64,000 nucleotides of DNA, from NCBI RefSeq assembly GCF_003932785.1, contig NZ_RQYT01000007.1, positions 1 to 64,000 of the forward strand, read 5' to 3'. Positions within the stretch are counted from its first letter, which is position 1, and every line of letters starts with the position of its first letter. Below, piece after piece: positions 38,535-54,917 of this stretch. The DNA comes from Arachnia propionica. GTDB taxonomy: Bacteria; Actinomycetota; Actinomycetes; Propionibacteriales; Propionibacteriaceae. Position numbers and translations under genes: made by a program. The notes below the pieces were generated by a model. It did not search any database. It was not told the origin of the DNA and saw only the letters and a list, made by a program, of their open reading frames with translations.

Positions 38535-39774
38535 AACCGATGATGGACTCCGCCGCCGCCGCGGCGTCGTTCAGGGCCTGCTCCGGGGACTTCTGGCCGA
38601 GGACCGCGGCCTGGATCTCCGGGGCGAGTGCCCCCATGACGGCGCGGGCCTGGGGATGCAGTTCCCCGAACTTCATCTGCGGCAGCGTCTTCTGGATCTC
38701 GCTGAGGGCCGGGTCCTGCGAGTAGTCAGGACCCTTGCCCTCCACCGGCGAGAAGTAACCGGCCGTGGTCAGGTAGTCCACGCTGTTGGCGGGGTCGGTG
38801 GCGAAGGCGGCGAACTTCCCGGCCGCCTCCTTGTTCTTCGCATCCTTGAACATCGCGATGGTCCCGACCGTGCCGTAACCGACGGACTCCTTGCCCTTCA
38901 GAGGCGGCAGCACGACGACGTTCTCCGGCCCGACCTGGCTGCCGAGGTCCTTGGCCGTGTAGTCCCAGGCACATCCGACCTTGCCCCCGGCGATTCCGGT
39001 CTGCTCAAGTTCCAGTGCCGTGCTCAGCGGGTCAGGGTCGAGCGCCCCCAGGTCGGCGAGCTTCCTGAGGTACTCCAGCGCCTCCTTGCCCTCGGCCGCG
39101 TTGAAGTTGACCTTGCCGTCCTTGAAGACCGTCCCACCGGCCTGCCACAGCACCGGGTAGAAGGTGAGGTTGAGCGTCTGGGTGGGAACCGCAGAGTAGG
39201 CCAGGATGTGCATGCCGTTGTCCGAGAACTTCGGTGCCATGTCGACCACGTCCTGCCAGGTGCTCGGGTACTCGGTGAGCCCCACCTTCTCGAAGGCCGC
39301 CTTGTTGCACAGCAGCGGGTTGGCGCTCGCCAGCATGGGAGCCCCCATCATGGCGCCGTCCAGGGTGACGGCCTCCTTGGCATTGGGCAGCAACTCGGCG
39401 ACCCGGCCCTCGCCCAGGTGGGAGTCCATCGGCTCGATGGCCTCCTTGTAGGCGGAGAGCTGGTCGGGGATGAGATAGATGAGGTCCGGGGCGGTCTTCG
39501 CGGTCAGCGCGGTCTGGATGGCCTCGTCGCGCTGCTTCCACGGGAAGAACTCGATCTTCACGTCGATACCCGGGTTGGCCTCCTTGAACTTGCTCACCAT
39601 GGCGCTCCACAGTTCCTTGTTCCTGGCCTCGTCCGGGACGACGGGGTACATCCACATCGTCACCGTCTGGTTGCCCGACGCGTCACCGCCACCCTCGCTG
39701 CTCGGGGAGCAGCCGGTGGCGGCAAGCGCTGCGCTCAACGCCAGTGCGGCCAGGGTTCTCGCCAACTTCCTCAT
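38533..39774 (-). CDS. CUT1 sugar ABC transporter substrate-binding lipoprotein
   Basis: A 413-residue lipoprotein. The signal peptide ends in the lipobox LAATGC (Cys22). The mature part has CUT1 family 1 features: MVSKFKEANPGIDVKIEFFPW and TALTAKTAPDLIYLIPDQLS. It captures an oligosaccharide or related compound for the permeases at 36575 and 37414. First gene of the operon, divergent from the ROK regulator. Substrate cannot be assigned. Confidence 0.93.
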   Translation of the reverse strand: MRKLARTLAALALSAALAATGCSPSSEGGGDASGNQTVTMWMYPVVPDEARNKELWSAMVSKFKEANPGIDVKIEFFPWKQRDEAIQTALTAKTAPDLIYLIPDQLSAYKEAIEPMDSHLGEGRVAELLPNAKEAVTLDGAMMGAPMLASANPLLCNKAAFEKVGLTEYPSTWQDVVDMAPKFSDNGMHILAYSAVPTQTLNLTFYPVLWQAGGTVFKDGKVNFNAAEGKEALEYLRKLADLGALDPDPLSTALELEQTGIAGGKVGCAWDYTAKDLGSQVGPENVVVLPPLKGKESVGYGTVGTIAMFKDAKNKEAAGKFAAFATDPANSVDYLTTAGYFSPVEGKGPDYSQDPALSEIQKTLPQMKFGELHPQARAVMGALAPEIQAAVLGQKSPEQALNDAAAAAESIIG

Positions 39775-39836
39775 GGGTCCTCGCTCCTTCGCTCGAACGG
39801 TTCAGGGGTCCCCTTCGACCCGACTCGACGAAGTTA

Positions 39837-39915
39837 TGCTACCAAGATGGGACAACTCAGGTACAGCCCCCTGAGGGCAAGTGAGCAATTTTGCTATCAA
39901 GATGTGATAATTCAG
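39837..39915. promoter_or_regulatory. Candidate ROK operators and divergent promoter region
   Basis: Two direct 24-bp copies (39837-39860 and 39892-39915) share 20 of 24 bases; each contains a CAAGATG core, and both are followed by a CAGCCCCCTG block. The second holds the dyad TATCA-AGATG-TGATA. A good -10 hexamer, GATAAT (39906-39911), overlaps it and reads toward the ROK gene. The stretch is much richer in A+T than its surroundings. Confidence 0.65.
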
Positions 39916-39937
39916 CCCCCTGTAGGATGAGGACGTC

Positions 39938-41053
39938 ATGCAGGAGTCACCAGTCGTCAGAGTCGCGGTACAGCTGCGCGACTCCGCCCCCACGGGGGTG
40001 GCCACGCTGGCCCACGACCTCGACCTGTCCCGCAGCTCGATCGAGAACGCGCTCAACACGCTGACAGGTCACGATCTCGTCGCCCGAGAGCACAGCCGCC
40101 CCCAGGGCAGCGGACGACCCCCACGACTCTTCCGATTCAATTCGGAACAGGGCATCGTGGCCGGGATCGACATCGGGACCCAGAGCATCCGGGCCATCGT
40201 CGCGGACCTCGCCGGCACCACCCTCCGCAGCCATGACAGCTCCGGGGTGGACCGCACCCACAACCCGTCACGCCAACTCGATGCCGTCATCTCCTGCCTC
40301 CGCCAGGCCCTCACCGGACTCGATGCGACGCGGCTGCGTGCCCTGGGCGTCTCCCTGCCCGGCATCGTCGACGACACCGGTTCGCTCAAGGCGTCCGTCG
40401 TCTTCCCCGGCTGGGTCGGTTTCGGGGTCGGGCGCCAGTTGCAGGAGGAGTTCCACTGCCCCGTCGTCATCGACAACGGGGTTCGGCTCGCCGCAGTCGC
40501 CGAACACCACATGGGGGTCGCCCGGGGCTTCGACGACGTGCTGTACCTCTCCGTCGGGGCTCGGGTCGCCGCCGGTCTCATCCTGGGAGGCCAGCCACGG
40601 CGTGGCGCCCACAACATGGCGGGTGACATCGGGCGGGTGGCGTTCCCGGGACTCAACGGCCCCACGGGACGGATCCCATGGCGGCGGGCGGCCACGGCCA
40701 AGGACGTGTTCACCCTGGCCCGGGAGGGCGACGTCACAGCCCAGGAGGAGGTGGCCGGGTTCATCACGGAACTCGGCAACGGGCTCGCCACGCTGCTGAT
40801 GACCGTGGATCCCGCGATCGTGGTGGTCGGCGGCGGCCTCTCCCTCGCCCACGAGAACCTGCTGGACCCCTTGCGTGAGGCCGTTGAGGCCCGTCTGGGG
40901 ATGCCACTGAACCTGCCCATACTCGGCTCCCGCTTCGGACAACGTGTGGCCGTCCACGGCGCGCTCATCGCGGCCTACCGCGACTGCGCGGAGCAGATCT
41001 ACCGCATCGCGCCGCTGCCACCGCCCGTCATCCACCCGATCCAAGGGACCTGA
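39938..41053 (+). CDS. ROK-family transcriptional regulator
   Basis: A 371-residue repressor with an N-terminal winged helix (GVATLAHDLDLSRSSIENALN) and a ROK sugar-kinase-like domain starting GIDIGTQSIRAIVADLAG. The usual zinc motif CxCGxxGCxE is absent; the matching position reads FPGLNGPTGRIPWRRA. Glycine-rich VVGGGLSLAHENLLDPL is conserved. Divergent from the sugar-binding protein gene, so it very likely controls the importer. ATG at 39938 with GAGG. Confidence 0.9.
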   Translation: MQESPVVRVAVQLRDSAPTGVATLAHDLDLSRSSIENALNTLTGHDLVAREHSRPQGSGRPPRLFRFNSEQGIVAGIDIGTQSIRAIVADLAGTTLRSHDSSGVDRTHNPSRQLDAVISCLRQALTGLDATRLRALGVSLPGIVDDTGSLKASVVFPGWVGFGVGRQLQEEFHCPVVIDNGVRLAAVAEHHMGVARGFDDVLYLSVGARVAAGLILGGQPRRGAHNMAGDIGRVAFPGLNGPTGRIPWRRAATAKDVFTLAREGDVTAQEEVAGFITELGNGLATLLMTVDPAIVVVGGGLSLAHENLLDPLREAVEARLGMPLNLPILGSRFGQRVAVHGALIAAYRDCAEQIYRIAPLPPPVIHPIQGT

Positions 41054-41056
41054 CGA

Positions 41057-41089
41057 CGAGGGGGTGGGCCCCAAGGACCCACCCCCTCG
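41057..41089. terminator. Terminator between the ROK gene and rpoC
   Basis: GC-rich stem GAGGGGGTGGG.. pairing with ..CCCACCCCCTC around CCCCAAGGA, between convergent genes. Confidence 0.85.
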
Positions 41090-41103
41090 CAACATCGGAC
41101 GGT

Positions 41104-45054
<3,951 letters not shown>

Positions 45055-45149
45055 TGGTTCCCTATCCCCCGCGACCCGCGGGTGCCTGGTTGAACGAAAT
45101 CTGAGTTGTTGGGTGCCGGATCACCCGGCGCTTCGCGACTGAGTCAGGC

Positions 45150-48623
<3,474 letters not shown>

Positions 48624-48713
48624 GATTCGGTCCTTCCGGGAACTGAGTTGGTTCGCCGCACAACAAAGGACCCGCGTCAAGTCACGGGCGATTGCAGGGC
48701 AGGGCAAACAACC

Positions 48714-48742
48714 ACTATAGGCATGTCGGCCGCAACACGCAA
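48714..48742 (-). promoter_or_regulatory. Predicted rpoBC promoter
   Basis: On the minus strand TTGCGT (48737-48742) and TATAGT (48714-48719) are 17 bases apart, about 90 bases upstream of the rpoB TTG. The region 48743-48907 shows no gene or other clear signal. Confidence 0.6.
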
Positions 48743-48907
48743 GCGGGGCCCGGACGCACCATGATAGCCGCGACGCCCGACAACGCAACGCATCCACGCG
48801 GAGTCCTCCAACCCGGACGACAACCCACCCCACAGCGTCGCGGGCACCCCCGTCACCCGACACCCCCTCGCACCCCCATCCCTCCCCCCGGCCTCCCATC
48901 AGCGTCC

Positions 48908-48982
48908 GTCACGAATCGCCGTTCTGCTTTGCCTGAAACGTTTCAAACGGCGTCTCGTGGAAGCAAAGCGGCGGTTCGTGCC
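48908..48982 (-). repeat. Repeat family B, copy 2 (inverted)
   Basis: A 75-bp palindrome, GTCACGAATCGCCGTTCTG on the left and CGGCGGTTCGTGC on the right. Its reverse complement matches 8236-8304 at both ends and in the interior CTTCCACGAGAC. It lies between the triple terminator of rplL and the rpoB promoter. Confidence 0.75.
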
Positions 48983-49005
48983 CAGCGGCCAGACCTGGGA
49001 GGCGC

Positions 49006-49136
49006 GCCCCTGTCGGGGCGGGCGGTGCCCATCAGGGGACAAGAAGAGAAGAAGACCCGCCCCTGTCGGGGCGGGCGGTGCCCATCAGGAGACAAGAAGA
49101 GAAGAAGACCCGCCCCTGTCGGGGCGGGTCTTCTTG
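49006..49136 (-). terminator. Tandemly triplicated terminator after rplL
   Basis: Three hairpins with the core CCCC-TGTC-GGGG occur at a 53-bp period (49006, 49059, 49112). The first two units match in 52 of 53 bases. The copy nearest rplL has a perfect 15-bp stem (49103-49117 with 49122-49136) and on the minus strand is followed by a T/C-rich tract. Together they should limit read-through from rplJL into rpoBC. Confidence 0.85.
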
Positions 49137-49166
49137 GGATCCGATGCGCCGGTTGCCCGGCCGAGA

Positions 49167-49565
49167 TCACTTGATCTCGACGGAACCACCAGCGGCCTCG
49201 AGAGCGGCCTTGGCCTTCTCGGCGGCCTCCTTCTCGACCTGCTCGAGAACCGGCTTCGGGGCACCCTCGACGAGGTCCTTGGCCTCCTTCAGGCCGAGGT
49301 TGGTCAGGGCGCGCACCTCCTTGATGACGGCGATCTTCTTGTCGCCACCGGAGGTGAGGATGACGTCGACCTTGCCGGAGCCGGCATCGTCGGCACCGGC
49401 GTCGTCGCCACCGCCAGCGGCGGGAGCGGCAACCTGGGCGACGGCGACCGGAGCGGCGGCGGTGACCTCGAAGGTGTCCTCGAACAGCTTCACGAACTCG
49501 GACAGTTCGATGAGGGTCATCTCCTTGAAGGCGTCAAGGAGCTCTTCCTTGGTGAGCTTCGCCAT
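49167..49565 (-). CDS. rplL: 50S ribosomal protein L7/L12
   Basis: A 132-residue stalk protein that recruits translation GTPases. N-terminal dimerisation helix [20 protein letters not shown], an Ala/Gly hinge (residues about 45-65) and the C-terminal domain with [23 protein letters not shown] at 49565 after AAAGGAA. Confidence 0.98.
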   Translation of the reverse strand: MAKLTKEELLDAFKEMTLIELSEFVKLFEDTFEVTAAAPVAVAQVAAPAAGGGDDAGADDAGSGKVDVILTSGGDKKIAVIKEVRALTNLGLKEAKDLVEGAPKPVLEQVEKEAAEKAKAALEAAGGSVEIK

Positions 49566-49639
49566 GATGGGCGTTCCTTTCGGTAAGAATCGCAAGCGGT
49601 CACGCTGCGACGGATTGGTTGTTCCGCAGCAGGTGCTGC

Positions 49640-50254
49640 TCAGTTGGCCTCATCGGCCGGTGGGACGTCGCCGGTGGCGGCGTCTTCGTTCGTGGTCTCA
49701 GCGGCAGGCGCGGAGCCTGCCCCACCGATGATGCTCGGGTCCTCGGCAGCCTTGCTCTGCAGCGCGCCGAAGAGGCGGGCGCCCTGGGAGAGCGGGGCGG
49801 CCAGGGTGCCGGCGGCCTTGGCGAGGCTGCCCTTCATGGCACCAGCCATCTTGGACAGCAGGACCTCGCGGGACTCGAGGTCGGCAAGCTTGAGAACCGC
49901 CTTGGCGTCGAGGAACTTGCCCTCGAGAACACCACCCTTGATGACCAGGAACGGATGTGCCTTCGCGAAGTCGCGCAGCCCCTTCGTCGCCTTGGCGATG
50001 TCGCCGGAGATGAAGGTGAAGGCGGTCGGACCGACGAGCGTCTCCTCGACGCCCTCGATGCCGGCTTCCTTGGCCGCGAGAGCGGCCAGGGTGTTCTTCG
50101 CAACGGCGTAGGTGGCGTCCTCACCGAGGGACCGACGCAGTTCCTGCAGGTCCTTGACGGTGAGACCGCGGTACTCGGTCAGCACCACGGCAGCGGAGTT
50201 CGTGAAGGCCTCACTCAGTTCCGCGACCTTGGCTGCCTTCTCCGGCCTCGCCAT
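49640..50254 (-). CDS. rplJ: 50S ribosomal protein L10
   Basis: A 204-residue stalk base that binds L12 dimers with its C-terminal helix. L10 core: [20 protein letters not shown] and [17 protein letters not shown]. The last ~30 residues are an acidic Ala-rich tail. ATG at 50254 follows AGGAGACCCA. Operon with rplL. Confidence 0.97.
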   Translation of the reverse strand: MARPEKAAKVAELSEAFTNSAAVVLTEYRGLTVKDLQELRRSLGEDATYAVAKNTLAALAAKEAGIEGVEETLVGPTAFTFISGDIAKATKGLRDFAKAHPFLVIKGGVLEGKFLDAKAVLKLADLESREVLLSKMAGAMKGSLAKAAGTLAAPLSQGARLFGALQSKAAEDPSIIGGAGSAPAAETTNEDAATGDVPPADEAN

Positions 50255-50269
50255 TGGGTCTCCTTCCAT

Positions 50270-50420
50270 TTCTGTTCACGCCGTCGACCCCAGAAACGAA
50301 AAGACCCCGTCGCCGGTGGCGCGGGGCACGATGAGCAGGGCTCACAGTTGTCACACTCACCTGCGCGGGCACCCCTTCACGAGGAATCAAGACTTCACGT
50401 CACCTGCGGTCTTCGGCGGC
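50270..50420 (-). ncRNA. Probable L10 leader (autoregulatory 5' UTR of rplJL)
   Basis: The ~150-base leader on the minus strand contains CGAAGACCGCAGGTGACG, the element I associate with actinobacterial rplJ leaders, where the L10-L12 complex binds to repress its own translation. A GC-rich hairpin (CCCCGCGCCACCGGCGACGG region) precedes the ribosome site. Boundaries approximate. Confidence 0.6.
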
Positions 50421-50423
50421 CCA

Positions 50424-50453
50424 AGCCTAGGCGAAGGACCACCCCGGGACCAA
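50424..50453 (-). promoter_or_regulatory. Predicted rplJL promoter
   Basis: On the minus strand TTGGTC (50448-50453) and TAGGCT (50424-50429) are 18 bases apart, just upstream of the putative L10 leader and immediately next to the end of the ltrA pseudogene. Confidence 0.5.
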
Positions 50454-50463
50454 ATCGCCCCCC

Positions 50464-51338
50464 TCACGATTCCAGCAGCGGGGCGAGCTCCCGACGCCGG
50501 TGCAGGGCCTCACCGAGCGGAAGGCCGAAGTAGAGCCACCACATGCTCAACGCGAGCGAGACGCCGCACACGAGGACACTCGCCGCCCCCTGCCACCAGC
50601 CGTGGAGCTCGTGCAGGGTGCGTACGGACACTGCGGTCCCCACGACGATCTCGCCGAGGGAGATGATGACCAGGAGGCCGTGCCGTTCCGCGATGTGGCG
50701 GGGATGGAAGAGCACCCTCCGCCGCCCTCGCCACACGAACAGCAGCGGCGCCGCGACCTCCAGCCAGATGAGGATCACCGCGATCCACAGCCGGTGACTG
50801 AACCTGTGGTCGACGAAGCACGTGGCCACCCAGAGCAGTTGCACGACGGCGGTCCACCAGGCCATGGCCCGGAACTGCCCGCCCCGGGTTGCCGCGCGCG
50901 GCCCGGAGCCACATGAGAACCATCGCCGTACGCATGACGACGTATCCGACGACCATGGTGACAGGGTCGAAGCGCCACCCATCGGCCATCCCACGGAAGA
51001 GATCGGGGATGTCCGTGGCCAGGACGAGGATGTCCACCATCTGGAAGCCGACGCACAGCCGGACCCCCCAGTCGTCGGTGTCGAAGGCCGAGGCGAACCA
51101 GCTGTAGTTCATCCACGCCCAGACCGTGGCGAACTGGACGATGCCGAAGGCCACCAGGCCGGGGAGGATCTGCCCCGATGCGATGGCGGGGCAAGTTCCA
51201 CCCCGCCACCCCGAAGGCCGCGACGAGGGTGAGGTCGGAGAGCAGTTCCAGCGTCGTCGCGACGCGGTGGGGTTCGTCCGGGTCGCGCTCGACCATCGGA
51301 CGCAGCCCACACAGCGTTCCCCCGGCTCCGTTCACCAT
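50464..51338 (-). pseudogene. ltrA: Low temperature requirement protein A (LtrA) pseudogene
   Basis: The LtrA sequence is spread over three frames. It begins (51338) with VERDPDEPHRVATTLELLSD, shifts near 51188 to LPGLVAFGIVQFATVWAWMNYSWFAS, and shifts again near 50890 to WWTAVVQLLWVATCFVDHRF, then HIAERHGLLVIISLGE. The frame stops after LHRRRELAPLL, about 100 residues short of a typical LtrA. Two frameshifts and a missing C-terminus make it inactive. Intact members are multi-helix membrane proteins of unclear function. Confidence 0.88.
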
Positions 51339-51426
51339 CCCATCCTGACAGATGAACCACCCCCCGTTTCACGACTGGAGCACCATGCGCTAAGTTTGGG
51401 GACACCCTGTTCCAGAGAGGTAAGCC

Positions 51427-53169
51427 ATGCCTAAGGTTGACTCGTCCGTCCGCTCCGCCCTGTCCCCCACGGGCAAACGGGCCACCCGCGGCGTCGGACT
51501 GCTCCGGATCGGCTCCGCCGCCTTCACCGCAGCCTGCCTCGTCATGCTCGGTCGCCACTGGGGTGGTGGCGGGGAGACGCCACTCCCGCTCCCCTGGCTC
51601 ATCGTGTGCATCGCGGGGGCCGGGCTCCTGGCCTTCGCGGAGATCCTCCTCGGCGGCCGGGCCGCCCGACGTGAGGAGCGACGGATCCGCGCGGACCTGC
51701 TCAGCGCGCACCTCCACAACCGGGTCAGGCCACTTCGAACCCCACCCGAGGCCGAGACGCCCCGGCCCCGCGCCGCCTTCCTGAGACCTTGGCGCGGCCG
51801 AGGCCACTCCGGCCAGCCCATCGCCACCCCGGCGACACCCGCCCAACTCGTCGCCCTCATGACGGACAACACCGAACGCATGACGGAATACCGGCAGGTC
51901 TACCTCGGCTCGACCCTGGCCGCCCTCGCCATCCCCTTCCTCACCCTCATCTACGTCACCGTGGCCCTGGACACCGCCGTCGGCCTCGGCATCCTCACCG
52001 CGGTCCCGTTCGTCCCCCTGGCGATCGGCGGCTTCCTGCGACTCTTCCGCAAGGTGTCCGCGGCATCCCGCAAGGAACGGGGGAGGCTGGCCGTCCACTA
52101 CCTCGACGCGCTGCGCAACCTCATCCCGATCCGCCTCTTCGGCGCCGGCCCACGCATCGAGGAGCGGCTGCGCACCCAGGGCGAGACCAACCGTCGCGCC
52201 ATCATGCGGCTGCTCGCGGGGAACCAGGTGGTCATCATCGTGCTCGACGGGGTGTTCTCGCTGATCCTCATCTGCTGGTCGGTGCACCTCATCGGTGGTC
52301 GCCTCGCCAGCGGTGACCTGCTCGCCGGGGACGCCCTCGCCATCGCCCTCCTGCTGACCCTCCTCCTCGAACCCCTGACCCAGGTTGCCGGGTTCTTCTA
52401 CATCGGGATGGGCGGCATGGCGTCGCAACGCACCATCAACCGCCAGCTGTCCCTCACCCCCGCGGAACATCACCCGAGCCTCACCACCCCGCGGCCGACC
52501 GAGGCGGCCATCAGCGTCCAGGGCGTCCACCACGACCACGGCCGTGGCCCTGTCCTGACGGGCCTCGACCTGGAGGTCGCGCCGGGCGCGAAGGTCGCCA
52601 TCATGGGCCCCTCCGGCGTCGGCAAGTCGACGCTGCTGTCCCTGCTGTCCGGCACCCGACCCCTCCAGCAGGGCGCCATCGTCCTCGGCGGACACTCCAT
52701 CGGCACCCTGCCCCCCGAGGAGACCGCGAAGCTCACGGCCACCGTCGCCCAGACGACCTGGCTCTTCAGCGGCACCGTCGCCGACAACCTCCGCCTCGCC
52801 CGCCCCGACGCCAGCGACGCCGAACTGTGGGAGGTGCTCCGTCGCGCCCACGTCGCCGACGAGGTGGCTCGGATGCCACGAGGCCTCGACTCGGACGTCG
52901 GCGAACGCGGGCAGCTCATCTCCGGGGGTCAGGCCCAGCGCATCTCGCTGGCCCGCGCCCTCCTGTCCGGACGACGCATCCTGCTCCTCGACGAACCGAC
53001 GAGCCAGGTCGACGTCGCCTCGGAGGCCGAGATCATCCGAGCCCTCGACGAGATCGGCCCCGAGTGGACGGTCCTCGTCGTCACCCACCGCCCCTCCCTG
53101 CTCCGCATCGTCGACGAGGCCTACGAGCTGGTCGACGGCACGCTTCGCACCCTGGAGGTCGCCCGATGA
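51427..53169 (+). CDS. ABC exporter half-transporter 1 (CydD-like)
   Basis: A 580-residue protein with an N-terminal membrane domain of about six helices and a C-terminal ATPase: Walker A GPSGVGKST (near residue 395), Q-loop VAQTTWLFSG, signature ISGGQ, Walker B ILLLDEPTSQVD and H-loop VVTHR. All catalytic residues are present. ATG at 51427 has AGAGAGG upstream. It overlaps the next gene by four bases, so the two form a heterodimer. CydDC-type thiol exporters are similar, but no cydAB is nearby, so a drug, peptide or metal-chelate exporter is equally possible. Confidence 0.88.
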   Translation: MPKVDSSVRSALSPTGKRATRGVGLLRIGSAAFTAACLVMLGRHWGGGGETPLPLPWLIVCIAGAGLLAFAEILLGGRAARREERRIRADLLSAHLHNRVRPLRTPPEAETPRPRAAFLRPWRGRGHSGQPIATPATPAQLVALMTDNTERMTEYRQVYLGSTLAALAIPFLTLIYVTVALDTAVGLGILTAVPFVPLAIGGFLRLFRKVSAASRKERGRLAVHYLDALRNLIPIRLFGAGPRIEERLRTQGETNRRAIMRLLAGNQVVIIVLDGVFSLILICWSVHLIGGRLASGDLLAGDALAIALLLTLLLEPLTQVAGFFYIGMGGMASQRTINRQLSLTPAEHHPSLTTPRPTEAAISVQGVHHDHGRGPVLTGLDLEVAPGAKVAIMGPSGVGKSTLLSLLSGTRPLQQGAIVLGGHSIGTLPPEETAKLTATVAQTTWLFSGTVADNLRLARPDASDAELWEVLRRAHVADEVARMPRGLDSDVGERGQLISGGQAQRISLARALLSGRRILLLDEPTSQVDVASEAEIIRALDEIGPEWTVLVVTHRPSLLRIVDEAYELVDGTLRTLEVAR

Positions 53170-54845
53170 GAACCCCCGCGCTCCCCGAACTGATTCGCTG
53201 GCTGACCGGTATCACCCGCCCGGTCCACGCCCCCCTGGCCGTGTCCTCGGTGTTCCGCATCCTCAACCTCGGCCTCGACCTGGTCCTGTTCGGCCTGGCC
53301 GGCTGGGCAGTCGCGGCCTTCGCGACGGGGACTCCGGCCTGGGGCATCGTGGCGTGGATCGTCGTGGTGGCGTTGGCCAAGGCGGGCGCCTACTACGCCG
53401 AGCAGTTCACCGGTCACTACGTCGCGTTCAAGGCCCTGGAACTGCTGCGCGGACACGCCTTCGCGACGCTGTGGCCCAAGGCTCCCGCCGTGGTGCTGCG
53501 GAACCGCTCCGGCGACCTGCTCCCGACCCTCACCCGTGACGTCGACCGGATCGAGGTGGTCTACGCGCACACCTTCGCCCCCGTCGTCTCCGCGTTCGTG
53601 GTTCCGCCGGCGGCGCTGGTGGTGACGGGTCTCGTGGCCGGTTGGGACCTCGTGGCGATCCCGGCCGCCTGTGTCGGGGTGGCGCTCCTCGTGGTCCCGT
53701 TCGTCGGGTTGCGGAGCTCCCTCCGTTCCACCGCGAAGGGGCTGGCCCTCCGCGGCGACCTGGCGGCCCACGCAACGGATTCCGTGTTCGGCAGCGACGC
53801 GGTGCTGTCCTTCGGCCTCGCGCCGCAGCGGCAGCGGGAGATGGACGAGCTGGGCGAGCGGATCGGCCGCGCCGCCGTGCCGCCCCTGGCCTTCAAGGGC
53901 ATGCGGCGCGCCGCGAACCTCATGCTCACCCTGGTCACCGTCGCCTCGGTCATCGTCGTGGGCACCGGCGCGGGCCATGACCCGCTGCTGGTCGCCGCGC
54001 TGGCCGCTGCGGGGCTGCGCCTCTTCGAGGGGCCACGTGGCGTGGAGGACGCGGTGGGTTACCTCGACCACTCGTTCAGTGCCGCCCGTCGACTGTGGCA
54101 GCTGTGCCACGCGCCCCAGGTCGTCCGCGACGGCGACCGCGACCTCGACGTCGACCACGCGCCCACGATCGAGTGGCGTGACGTCCATTACGCCTACCCC
54201 GAGAGCAACCCGGACAACCCCGCCCTGAACGGGGTGAGCATCACCGCGGCGGCGGGGCGGCGGACGGTGTTCGTCGGCCGGTCGGGCTCGGGCAAGTCGA
54301 CGGCGGTGCAACTGCTGCTGCGCTACGACGACCCGACCGCCGGTGAGATCCTCATCGACGGGGTCCCGGTCACCGAGTACACCCTCGACTCACTGCGTCG
54401 CGCGGTGGTGCTGGTGTCCCAGCGCGCCCAGGTGATCGACTCGACCATCGCGGACAACCTGCGTCTCGGCGCCCCCGATGCGTCGGAGGAGCAGCTGTGG
54501 CAGGCCCTCGAGACCGCAGAACTCGCGACGGAGGTGATGGCGATGCCGCAGGGACTCGCCACCCGCACCGGGCGCGACGGCTCCGAGCTGTCCGGCGGTC
54601 AGCTGCAGCGGCTGGGCCTGGCCAGGGCCCTCCTCGTCGATCCGAGGGTCCTGGTCCTCGACGAGTTCACCGCCAACCTCGACGCGGCGCTGGAATCCCG
54701 CATCCGGGAGAATCTGGAGCGGGACCACCCGGGCCTGACGGTCATCGAGGTGACGCATCGGCTGGAACATCTCGGCACCGCCGACCAGGTGCTGGAGTTC
54801 GACCGGGGCCGGCTCGTCACGTCCCGAGCAGAGCAAGTGGGATGA
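53166..54845 (+). CDS. ABC exporter half-transporter 2 (CydC-like)
   Basis: A 559-residue half-transporter: six-helix membrane domain (residues about 20-285) and ATPase with Walker A GRSGSGKST, signature ELSGGQ, Walker B VLVLDEFTANLD and H-loop EVTHR. ATG at 53166 overlaps the stop of its partner (ATGA). Both ATP sites of the heterodimer appear catalytically complete, unlike many asymmetric exporters. Confidence 0.88.
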   Translation: MRTPALPELIRWLTGITRPVHAPLAVSSVFRILNLGLDLVLFGLAGWAVAAFATGTPAWGIVAWIVVVALAKAGAYYAEQFTGHYVAFKALELLRGHAFATLWPKAPAVVLRNRSGDLLPTLTRDVDRIEVVYAHTFAPVVSAFVVPPAALVVTGLVAGWDLVAIPAACVGVALLVVPFVGLRSSLRSTAKGLALRGDLAAHATDSVFGSDAVLSFGLAPQRQREMDELGERIGRAAVPPLAFKGMRRAANLMLTLVTVASVIVVGTGAGHDPLLVAALAAAGLRLFEGPRGVEDAVGYLDHSFSAARRLWQLCHAPQVVRDGDRDLDVDHAPTIEWRDVHYAYPESNPDNPALNGVSITAAAGRRTVFVGRSGSGKSTAVQLLLRYDDPTAGEILIDGVPVTEYTLDSLRRAVVLVSQRAQVIDSTIADNLRLGAPDASEEQLWQALETAELATEVMAMPQGLATRTGRDGSELSGGQLQRLGLARALLVDPRVLVLDEFTANLDAALESRIRENLERDHPGLTVIEVTHRLEHLGTADQVLEFDRGRLVTSRAEQVG

Positions 54846-54917
54846 CGCCTTTCTGACGCATCGAAACCACCCTTACTGTACATCTGCACTGTCCTGGACT
54901 GTACATCTGCACTGGGG

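Noticed and set aside
51427-54845. Assignment of the ABC pair firmly as CydDC
   Set aside because: The architecture fits, but cydAB is not adjacent and many drug or peptide exporters share it, so no gene symbols were given.
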